DNA of 64,000 bases from Undaria pinnatifida (taxonomy: Eukaryota > Sar > Phaeophyceae > Laminariales > Alariaceae), in assembly GCA_012845835.1 (NCBI GenBank), contig JABAKD010000028.1, forward strand, positions 11,995,241 through 12,059,240. The letters are read 5' to 3'. The notes beneath the pieces are model-generated. The model was not told the DNA's origin. It made no database searches and saw nothing but the letters and a program-made list of their open reading frames with translations. Numbering within the stretch: position 1 is the first letter of the stretch; every line of letters starts with the position of its first letter. The translations under genes and the position numbers were made by a program. Positions 1 to 11,476 of this stretch are shown in pieces.

Positions 1-630
1 TTTCCTAGCGACAGCTGTACTATCTTATGCGTGCCTATGGGTGGACTGGCTGACCTGATATATCGGTCGTACGTACGTGATGCCGAAGACCCTCTCCCCC
101 TCTGTCCCTGTTGCTGTAAAAGTTTAAAAGTCTTCTCTCTGTGAATAGGTGGATCATGTATTAATGTTATGTATATGCCCTCCGGCAATGTAGCGTAGAT
201 GCCGTTGCTACAGAATTCAAGTATCCTTGCGTAATGCAGTAGTAGTATCTCTCCGATGACCCTCTGTCACTGCCAACCATTTCCCGATCTCCCTCGTTGA
301 GGATTCCTCTCCTTTGTTGACGACTACGATTATGAATACCAACATAATATCATGTATCGCCTGTGGGATGCCGCAGATGCCCCTGTTCACGAATGTGGAT
401 GACCTGATGACTAGTTGGGAACGGCTCAAGACGGAAGCAGGGTCGGAAGCGACGTCTCCAACGATTCAGGTCGGTAGAGGGTAAAGAGTGCAGAGGGGCA
501 GAACGTTTGTTTATTTCCGCGCGGCCTTCCTTTCTGTAATGCCATTTGCTGCTTTCTGTCACGGCGTTTGATGTGTTCTGCCCATATGGGTATTTATTGT
601 TTTGTGTCGTAGCCTTTTCTTGTTTTCTAT

Positions 631-680
631 GAGGAGTGTGATGAGTGTGATGGGTGTGATGAGTGTGATGAGTGCTATGA
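631..680. repeat. 9-bp minisatellite, GAGTGTGAT units
   Basis: About five head-to-tail copies of GAGTGTGAT with single-base variants. The reverse strand reads as His-Thr repeats, which explains an apparent His-rich minus-strand ORF that is not a gene. Confidence 0.85.
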
Positions 681-802
681 TACGATGAGGGCATCACAAG
701 GGCTCCAAACACTAGTAAGAGTCAACTAATTATAACAGCAAACTACGAGTCAAGTAACAAACCGTACCCAATGTAGTTAGAATACCCTTTGTGTTTTACA
801 CC

Positions 803-929
803 GGGTACGGTACTGGCACGGTACTTGGTGCGGTACCTGGTGCGGTACTATTTTTGTATGTCATACCTGGTGCGGTACCTAGTACGGTAGCTGGCACGGT
901 ACCTGGTACGGTATCTGGTACGGTACTAT
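803..929. repeat. Degenerate GGTACGGTACCT minisatellite
   Basis: Roughly ten irregular units built from GGTAC, GGTACCTGGT and GTGCGGTACC, ending in two copies of GGTACTATTTTTG. Translation gives a Gly/Thr/Val repeat with no protein character. Confidence 0.8.
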
Positions 930-2385
930 TTTTGGTTGCATGCCTCGGTTCGTCTGGCTGCAATTATCATTTTTTGACGAAGGTCACTCTTGAGCGAGGC
1001 AAGTACAGCTCCTCAGCTAGGCAGCCTCAGGAAATTAACCGTTGCCCGTATCGTAGCATCCGTGACATACGGTTAAAATGTATGAATGGGTATGTTGTTT
1101 TCTGTAATGGCAATTGATTTTTGGAGCATTTGTTGTGTTCTGTCATTGGTTCCCTAGCACGGCATTGATGTTTCTCCGTCATGTCTTCTGCAATGGCACG
1201 TGTTGTTTCCTGTCACCTCATTTATTGCATACAGGGTGGAGTGTGAACGCGGTCATGCTGTGCTCCAATTCGAGCCCGCGTCAACTCTCTCGCGGTACGA
1301 TATTTTGGTGATTGGCTGAAGGCGAACGCTCCATGGCGAGTTACGGTAGATCGTTGTACTCCTACCGATATTCTTCATGAGCGGACATCGATTTGCGTGT
1401 CGCTGGCTGTGATTGTTGCTGTTTTCGTTAGGTGTCGTCAATCGGAGCTATTATCGACATGATGGAGAAAGACGGGGGGAATAACAGGTATGAATACACT
1501 GTTTATAACGCACTATTAATAATCACAACAGCTACGTACGGTATAGATACCCGCGAAAGGAGAATGGGATGGGCGAGAGAGTGGTGGATAAGTGTATGAT
1601 ATGTCTGTAGTTGGTGCGTCGTAGCTGATTTGAACAGCATGTTGTACGCTGTGCTACTGGATTGGTCATTATTTGTTTGTGATGGTATCAATATGTTGTG
1701 CGCTGATGTTACCGAATTGTCGTTATTGTTTATGATGTCGGGCACGTTAGCGTGTTTTAAGTTCTATAATAGGTGCCATACGTATGGAGTCAGTTTTCGT
1801 GCACGAAATGGTGTGGCCGTGATACGAAGTACCAGGTATCATGTAAATATAAGATTTTTAAAATACTGTGGGTACCAGGCCCTATCCCCTAGGTCGTGCA
1901 GCCTCGTTGCCATTATAATCCTTGAAGGCCATCCTGGCTCCTTGAGGGCACTCTGAGGTGTTCCCTCGTTGCTGGCCCTCGAGAGGAGTGCGGGTACGGG
2001 TGCTACCCACCTCGGCGTGTCTCCGCAACATCCATTTTAAGGAAGAGATTTACCTGCTGCGGGACTACGGTCCCATAATACTATCATCTGCTAAAATAGT
2101 ATCTCATAATAATATGAATACTATGTTCTGACACCTTCGCCACCGCCGGATCAAAACTAGCTTTCAATGCGAGCGCTATGATGTGGGATGCTATGCTATC
2201 ATGGCGTCTCCACGAGAAGGGATCGGGTTAGAAATCATGCCAGATGTCAGCATGTCAGCTTTTGCGCTACGTACCGCCGAAAAGGGACACGAGTGAGTGT
2301 TGCTTCTATATTGAAATTACTTATGCGCTGCACTTTGTCGGAAGGCAGACTTCACAAATTTGACATGATATAACACGACAAGTCA

Positions 2386-2690
2386 CAATAGGGTGTTTGC
2401 GATGTATATATAAACCAACTTTGGTTGGGTAGGAGTTGGGGTAAAAAAGCATCCTACTTTTAGTATTGAAACAGCCAAAAACGACACGATCCAAGGCCTA
2501 CCCAACGCAACCCTCGAAAAATCATCGAACAAATAGGTTAGAGACATGTTTTCCTACCACTTTTTTTATTTCTAAACTATTTCAGTCGTGGGTTGGTCGG
2601 CCTTGGGTTATGTATGTGACGTTCGTCGGTTTCAATACTATTTATAGTATTACATATTTCCAACCAAGTCCCGATCCAAAATAGTTTGAA
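2386..2690 (+). mobile_element. TA-flanked miniature inverted-repeat element, copy 1 (family R4)
   Basis: It starts TAGGGTGTTTGCG and contains GGTTGGGTAGGAGTTGGG, CCAAGGCC and GTTTCAATACT blocks in the same order as the reverse complement of 33965-34354. The right terminal repeat is not clear in this copy. It is non-coding and nonautonomous. Confidence 0.6.
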
Positions 2691-5600
2691 TCACACACCG
2701 TGATGTGCCAAAACTTTGGTTTAGGTTCCCGCCAACGCTTGCAGCCCCTCCTGTTCTGTGAGCACGCCGCAACATTCCACGTCCCGCTCTCACCTCGTCC
2801 GTACCTATTATTTCGTCGCCTCCTGTTTGACTCGAACGTTTGTCGTGCACAGGAACCTGGAATTTTTCGCTGACATGGACGCCATTGAGCAGGCTGAGAA
2901 GCTCTTGTAGTCACAACACAAATAGCAGATTGTTAGAGCTGTGAGTCGTCACGAATTAAGTCACCAACTAGTTACTAGTCGGACTGCTAGTCAGTCGCTT
3001 TCCGAGGGTGCCGACCATCGGACTTATTGGGTTTCCATACTTGTAGGAAGGATTGTTTTATGCGGAGCACGTTTTTTCTTTTTTGGGCGCCCCCCCCCCC
3101 CCCTCCCCGCCACCTAAGCGGGGGGAGGCTGATTGAGCCCGCTTCACTCGCGTGACTTCAGTCGACATGTCGGCTGACCATCAGCTGGTTTCACAAGCCG
3201 ACTTGCTGACTAGAGTCACTTAGTTGGCTAGCGGTACCTACCGGTTAGTTTTTAGTCGTGAAATCCTGCCGACTCAGCTCTACAAATTATGCAGTTAGTT
3301 GTTGTTGTTTACCCCTTCAGAGCTTCACCCAACTTTTTGTTTTTGAGGGGCAAGCTAATCGGGATTAGTGTGGGATGCTTTTTTCAGCAGTGAAAGGGCT
3401 TAAGACACCGTTGTGTAGTGTAGTCTGACAGACTCCAGGCAACGATTCTGCAGATGCAGGAGATTGCATTGACAGTCGAAGGCCTGTAGGAGTTTGTTGT
3501 CTGTGAGCAAAGCAGCCCAAAGAACAAGTTGCTTCGCCTTAGTGGCTAGTATTGTGGAAAATGAAGGGCGTTGATATGATATGATGATGATGCTTTGTTT
3601 TAATCCCTTTGGGGGCTTCAGAGGGAAACAAATGTCGAAACAATTTGACCATTACAGTGCTCACCTGCCGCGTGATGAAAGCAACACGGGCTGCTAGGAC
3701 ACGGGATACTTCCTGTTATTAACTGCAGCATAAGGAGCTGTGCTACACGCCTGCATCATGGCATGGTCATGCTCGTACTGTGGTACGCTCTTCCTGGGTT
3801 ATTGATAAGACCTCGCTACGGTGGTCGCATATTGGTCGGTACCTACTGCAGCTAGGCGCTTGGTAAGACCGCACTCGTTGCATTTTGGTCGGCATTGTAT
3901 GGGTCCCAAATCTCAAAGAAAGCGCGTGTACTTGTACGCTTGTACACACACACCACGACTGAGCGAAGCGTTACCAACGGAGTTCATGTGTGGCCGCGAA
4001 CTTTTCTTCCATCCCCGTTCCCATGACATGTGTCCCATGACATGAATCGCCTCGATGCAACATAACAAGTCAAATTAGGGACGTTTCGCTCTTCTTGTTG
4101 CGGTATGCCCTTGCCTCGTCCTCGCGGTCGAAGCGCTCTCGTGCTACTGCATCCTAATGAAGTTTACTCGGTAGGGTTTGCAGTCTCTTTTGGCCATGAC
4201 TCAGACGGCTCTATTCTATTGACACGACGGAGAGCTTGTGCAAGGCGAGGTGCCTAGTAGTGTAGTATGGGTACCCGCACAGCAAGTTTTTAGTGGTCAA
4301 CCCATATCTCATAGGGCACTCGAGAACCTGGGACTTTCGTGGGCGCCGATCGATGGTGGGTGTGTTGCGTGTTTGATACTCCTAGCGATATGGAGGCGTC
4401 AATCTTAGGGGTCGTCAATCTTTTGGGGGAGGGACCAATGCTGGCGTCAACTCCTGGAGGGTAGAATGGCCAAGAAAAGGTTCGACAACAATTTCGTCAC
4501 AAGAAACAATCAGAAAGTTTCTCTGCGGGCACGAAATGTTCTTCTCTAGCAATTGAAACCATGAGCACTAACAGCGCAAAAATAGGACTATACCTAGCAT
4601 GCTACGGTAGTGCTTCCTCTGTAGTGCCGGTCGAGTAACACGGATTGCTTTGCAGTGCCGGTGGAATCGCTTGGCACAGATGGGCACAAACAGTAGTAAC
4701 AGTTTGCGGAGTAGGCCGATTGCCGCTATAGTGCAGGTATTTCCCTCAATAGTGCACACCGGCGCTATAGAGAGGGACCACTACTGTATTTACCAGGATG
4801 TGTACGCATTGCGAGGATAAGCGAAGCACGGTATAGTAGGGCACGCAGCCCTATATAAGAAGCTAGAGCGGTAGTCCTAAAACAACAGAAGCAGTCACAG
4901 CATCGCCAGACGGGTGCGTGGAGACAGCGTTCGTCAAGCGCGTAAAACAGAACAACAGTGCTATCGTGCTCGATATCACTCGCCCCCGCGCGTTGTCTGT
5001 TTTTCAAGCACAAACTTGAGAGCACCGAGCACGGTGGCGGGTTGTGCAAGTTCACGACAGGAGTAACCGGCAGAAACCAGCCTTCCTTATCACTGTCGTG
5101 GCCATACGCCCCCTTAATCGATAGAATGGATTATTCTCGAACGGGTAGTTTGCTGCCCAAGTAATTCCCGTATCTCCCTCTGGGTATTCCTTGAGCTCTG
5201 GTACACTGACTTCCAATCGCGCTCCCAGCTTCTACGTACAGTACAGATTCTTCGTGTCGTGCCCCTACACATGCTCGCGAGCACCGCAGACAAACCTAAT
5301 TTACGGATCCTGCTGTCACCCACATCCGCTTGCCGATGGTACTGACAGTCCCAGCTTGAGCCATGAGCACAAGCAAGAGAAGAGGGGGAACAAGGCGACG
5401 CCACGGAATTCCGGCTAAAAAGATAATGACCAAAAAGCTAGGATAACCGGTCAAGACGACTTGAGAGCAGAGCAATATCGTTCGATTAGACTATAGCTAT
5501 CGTTCGACGAGTCCAAAGCTGGCGTTCCATTAGACACTGACTGTATATAACCGTAGCCCCCTTCTACCTTCGTCGACTAAAGACAATACACCGCGGCCTA

Positions 5601-5978
5601 TCAACATGGCGCACCACATAGCGCCAACACCATCACGCCGCGGTAGGGTCTACAACTTCAGTTCCTACCAAGGAATAAAAAACATGCGGCAAGCAAACAC
5701 AAAAAGGCATAAAAACAGTAAACCCGACAATTATGCCCAACAAACAACAGCCAACCCACACAAGTACCATCCTCCTCCTGGTAACAAAAACAGCCAATCT
5801 ACAGTACCATCCATCCTCCCTCTGGTGCGTACGACCGTGCTTCACACAACTTCCAACGTCCCTGTTGCCCCCCACCAACTTGCACCCTTGGTTCTTTGAC
5901 CAAAAACCTTCTGGACGTCCCTGCCGCCCAACAAAAGTCACATTCACTCCTAGAAAAATGAAGAGGGCATCAGGGACG
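2691..5978. other. Gene-free interval
   Basis: No supported gene. It contains a C-run with a following G-run near 3090-3125 that could form a GC hairpin, and otherwise no structure I can name. The longest ORFs are short and overlap one another on both strands, as expected by chance. Confidence 0.45.
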
Positions 5979-5984
5979 AACCCA

Positions 5985-6300
5985 CCCCGGGTGCATCAGG
6001 AACCAATCCACCCAGAGTGAATCAGGAATCCACCCGGGCGCCGTGCACATCAGGAATCAATCCACCCTGAATGCATCAGGAACCCAGCCACCCTGAATGC
6101 ATCGGAAATCCATCCACCCTGAATGCATCAGGAATCCATCCACCCTAAATGCATCAGGAATCTATCCACCCTGAATGCATCAGAAATCCATCCACCCTGA
6201 ATGCATCAGGAATCAACCCACCCGGGGTGTATCACGAACCCACCATGCGCATCAAGAACCAAGTCGGGGTGCATGAGGCATCCACCGGGTGCATGAGGAG
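5985..6300. repeat. About 25-bp minisatellite just 3' of the flavoprotein stop codon
   Basis: About ten units of the form TGCATCAGGAATCCATCCAC with small length changes. The array ends within about 15-20 bp of the stop codon at 6314, so it is likely transcribed in the 3' UTR or immediate 3' flank. I see no AATAAA signal in the transcript sense. Confidence 0.85.
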
Positions 6301-6313
6301 TGCATCCGGGCAT

Positions 6314-9300
6314 TTATCGCTTGATGGCCATGAGGTTGCGGAACAACGAGCGCACCGCAGGCGTGAGCTTGGTCTTGTTGAACAGGTCACCGGCCTGTCG
6401 GATGGACTCGGCTCTGGTGGGGTAAGGGTGGATCACGCCCGCCAAGCTACCGAGGCCGACCTTGCTCTGCATCGCCACGGACAGCTCGCTGCAAAATAAA
6501 CAAAAACAAAAAGAGCGACATGGTACATCGTGAGTTATGCAAATTTATCAAGATACCTGGCGCCAAAAACTAGCGAGCCCTTCGAGATCGCTGGAACAGG
6601 ATAATAAGTCTGCCGCCTCCGACCCAAAAGCACGGACTGCTTTCGCCTCGTACTCGTACATACCAGGTATGATATGTCCTTCCTTCAAAGATGTGGCCAG
6701 GGGCCAAGCATCCAAGCATGCTGATACAAATTACCAGGTACCAGGTATGTCACGATATCAGCATCGACCACACCAAGCAATAGGGAGAGGGCGTCTGGTT
6801 TCAAGGAATTGTACGATACGCGCGCTCTCACACTGTCAATAGGCGGTTTGGTATAGCCCGTACGTCTGATTATTTTTGTCTCGCGTTTTGGGGTCCCGAC
6901 AGGCCTACCAGAGCACAACTCGATAGACATTTGCAGACAACATTTTTGTAGACTTGAGAGTAGTTTCTCCGACTTGGCGAAACGAAGTGGACCGGACAGC
7001 AGGCCATAAATGCCCAGGAATATAATCACTACCTGGCACGTACAACACTCGTATAAAATGAAGGGATTTATTTCCTTGGTTCATGGAAATTGACAAATGA
7101 CCATGTTCGCGCAAAATTACAAAAGAACATGTTCATGCAAAATTGACAAATGAACATGGAAAGGGCAAATACACGGGCCCAGATAATTAACGCACCTGAT
7201 CATGTCGCCCGCACCATCGCCGACAATGGTTGCCCCAAGGATGCGGTCGGTCCCACGCTTCACGTGAATCTTCACGAACCCCTCCGTTGCTCCCTCCAAG
7301 ATGGCGCGGTCGTTGTCGTCAAACTGAAAAAAACATTTTCAAAAATTGGGGACGAAACGTTTCACAGGTTACCCGGAAAAAAGGTGAGAGGTGAGGGGAA
7401 CTTGGGGAATGGGTTGGCGGAGAGTAATAGAAGAGATTGTACGGCTTTACGGAAGGATACTCGACGACTTGTATCGGAATTTATTTCTCTCCATCCGTCG
7501 GAGGATAAACAAGAAAAAAAATATTTAATAACAAGGCATCTACGCTACAGGAAGGTAAAAAAATATAAGTGCAACAAATGCGAAACCAATGGATTATTGG
7601 GCTATGCAAAGATGGCGCAGTCGTTGTCGCCAAACAGAAAAAACTCAAAAGTCGGGCTCGTGAGGCTTAGCGGATGAAAGAGGAATGCAAGATGGCGCGG
7701 TCCTTGTCGCCAAAATGATACGGTTCGAAAGCCGGGGACAATCGGTTTGGTGCATGTGTTGTACTGTACCTCTTTCGTGAAGGTGTCATAGGCGATTTTG
7801 TTGGAGTCCATGTCGCGGGGGTAAAGGCCGACGTGGGCCACCTCGGGTTCCGTGAAGGTCGCCCAGGGGATGAGCAGGTCGCTGAACTTCGCCTTGCCTA
7901 AGGAAACCGAACCAAACGGGTGTCAAGGCGAATTGTGCGATTGTAAAAAAGGACGATTAGCGCTCTCCCGAGAAAGCCAAACGAACGTTAATTAGGACGG
8001 TTGTCAAAGCACGACTACTGCACCTCTCGTGGGGTATTTTGCTTGCAAGAAACAAAAGAAGCGGGTTCGACGACGCCATAAAATAAGTGGTCACTGTCCA
8101 GTCCAAGCGATCAAGCAGCTCTCACTACACACACAACACAACAAACACGTCATGCGTACAAATAGCAAAAGCTCTAATAGCAGCAACGTACGGCAACAAG
8201 TGCAAGCAACCGCACTGCTGCTGTGACAACATGATCATGTGCTACCGGTTATGGATAGGTTTTGTGGAGCATGCCCGTAGTTAACGCAAGGCGCGGCCCA
8301 TACGGTATACCTGGTATACTATAGGAGGCTCACCGAAGAAAAGGGCGTTGCGGATGACGATTCTGGCCATGAAGTCCGCCGCGTGCGTGAACTGGAACTT
8401 GGTGCAGCAGTCCCCGACAGCGTAGATGGCCTGTCGTGGATAATAGAGATCGATCATTACACCGTAAGGATCACCAAAACCGATTTTAGTTGATAGTTGA
8501 TATCTCTTCCATGTGTACACCATGATCACCACAAGGATCAATTTAGTAGATAGAGGTCGATCGATACACCACAAGATCACCATAAACGTCAAGTTAGTTG
8601 ATAGAGGTCGATCGATACACCATATGATGAGATCACCCTAAGGATCACCCTAAGGATCGATCATTTTGTTACAATATGTCACCTCGATGGATATACGATA
8701 AGGATCAAAGTACAGCATGTACATCATATACAGCATATACATACAGTAGAGGTCCCCCATTAAGGCGGTGGTATGATGTGCGAGAGCAATATGACCGCCT
8801 TATAGAGGAAAGCCGCATTACTCATTCTAGGCTACTAGTGCAATTATTAAGTATTCCCCAGAAGCGCCAAGCGATTTCGACCGCCTTATATCGGGATACC
8901 GCCTTACTCAGACCGCACTATTGGGGGACCGCTACTACTGTGGTTGATGTCACTTCCATGGATACGCCAGAAGGGCCACCATCAAGGATCAATTCCATGC
9001 TTCTTCTGGATAATCGCGCTCTGATGGGTACACCATAAATATCACCGAAGCGATCTATTCGCTGTTCTTTTCATAGCGCGCTTTGATGGATGCCCCATAC
9101 GGATCAACTTGATGCTTCTTTCATGTCGTAGCGTGGGTTGATTATACATAGCGCTGCTTCAACTCAACCTACCGACGAGTACCACGACATGATCATTTGG
9201 TCGCTAATTGTTCCTTTGGATCCCCGGCAGATTTCGCACAAGGTCGAGAGACCAAACAATAACGGGCAACTAAAACCTCGGCCGCAGCAGCAGCAGCAAA

Positions 9301-11440
9301 CGCTTCAACCACCCCTCAATGATCCCCGGCAGATTTCGCACAAGGTCGAGAGACCAAACAATAACGGGCAACTAAAACCTCCGCAGCAGCAGCAGCAGCA
9401 AACGCTTGAACCACCCCTCAATCCGTTGAAACAAAGCGAAACGGCTTGAACCCAGAGTGGGACAATTTTTGCTGCATTATAGTGCAAGGGGTGGGCTACG
9501 TAAACGTTTCGGGGGGAAACGCAACTTGGGATTATAATTGGACCATTTTTGCAGTACGTGGCGACGGGTTGGGCGAAACTGAAACAAAACGCGGGGGAAA
9601 AAAATGTGAAGTAAATTTGTGCCTACCTTGTTGGTTGTCTGCAGCTGGTCGTTGACCTTAACGCCGTCCTTGGCGTTGAACTCCACACCAGCTTTCTCCA
9701 GGCCGACGTTGTTGACGTTGGGCTTTCGCCCGGTGGCCACCAGGAGCGCTTCGCACTCAATGATCTGGTGTCGACAACAGACCATCAGGTCCAACGAAAA
9801 GGTATTGCGTAAATATTCTTCAACACTATTTCAACTTCTTTCAGCTGTGACTTCGATCGATTGAGTGGTCAACACTCAGCGTTGCAAGCTGCGTGATATA
9901 CATCAGCCATACTACAAAAATAACTCCACCACTGTAAGTCAGAGAGATGTGAGTTCGACCGTAAAAAAAAAACTGATACAGATATAATCGGGATATCATG
10001 CATTTAATTTTTAATTTGACGGTTGATTTCGAGCGCAAACCAAGTGACAGGTATACAACTCTTAATACTTTTTGGCGGGGGGGGAGGAGAAGTGGTCGCT
10101 ACGCAGCTTTAGAAGCTGCGTGGTGCGTATTTTATCCCATCGGCGACGATTATTTCGGTGGCAACTGTCCAGGTCCGGTAACTACTCTGCACCGGTTTCA
10201 TACCTATCCGTAGCACAACACATTTGATGAAAGAAGCAAAACGACTGCAGTCGCTGACGTTAAATCAGCCAGCTGAAGGTTGTTTTGGCCGATCGTCCGC
10301 AATAAAAACATTGCATTTTGGTGTCACCCTTAGCCGGATATATACGCGCAGCTAATTGGCAGTACACCGGCCGACGGCCGAGTACATGGCACGAGAGCCT
10401 CATCACTCGGACTTCCGACGTTGCGGTGTGGTGTGGTGTGGTGTGGTGTGGTGTGGTGTGGTGTGGTGTGGTGTGGTGTGGTGTGGTATTCAACTTACCC
10501 CCGGTGATAAGAGTGATTGTTTTCGTACAATAATAATAACAATAATAATCACCGGGTGCGCTGATGATGCGGATGGGGATTGCTAACGCATGGTGGCGTT
10601 ATCTTGCGCATTTTCATCACTACTGCTGTTGTGGTTGAAGTAAACATTAATTGGTTCATTATTAGGCTTAGGGTTGCCTTACCTTCTCGACACCGGCGTG
10701 CTCAACGACGACACGAATGGTGGGGAATTCGTCATCGTTCTCGGCTTCGTCGTGCTCCACGCGGATAAACTTCAGGTTGAACAACAGGTTCATGCCATCG
10801 CGGAGGAGCGACTCCAGCACCACTGCCCTGGCGTCGTCGTCCTCCTGCTCATCACGCCACCATAACAAGCACGCGAAAGAAGCATGAGCATAACAAGAAT
10901 GAGCGTGGCTTTTACAAGGTTCCCCTTCGGCCCTTCGGGATGTGGTTGGCTTGAAATCCCGGGGGGGGGGAGGGGGGGGGGGGGGGCAAGTGAAAAGTGG
11001 AAACACAGGGTTTCGTATGATACGAGGGCAATACACGATAACAAACAACAGCTGTTGGAAACTGAAAAAAAGTACGAGTAGCCTTGACGCGCAAAACCCG
11101 CGCCAGTAACATCGACCAGCCCAGACAAGGTAATAGTTTACTAGTGTAATAGTACTGTACCAGATACTTTACAACAAACATGACCATCACCAGCATAAAC
11201 AAAGGTATGACAAGCAAGCGGATCACATTCCGGCTGTGTACCTCCGCCTGTCATTACCACTACCATTACAACAACTACTACTACTACTACTACAGTACTA
11301 TTAGTACTACATACAATTACCACGTACCAGTACATGTACATGACAGCAGTTATAGGCCATTATCGACGTTTCATATAGTTAGTTTGCCTAAGCGACTATT
11401 ACTACTGGCAATAGGCTTTTTCTACAACTACAACTACAAA

Positions 11441-11476
<36 letters not shown>

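Larger units (their letters stand above)
1..2385. other. Gene-free left flank
   Basis: No ORF here shows domain structure or believable exon boundaries. The stretch holds two short minisatellites, listed separately, and otherwise unremarkable mixed-composition DNA. It lies downstream of the flavoprotein gene's 3' end. Confidence 0.5.
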
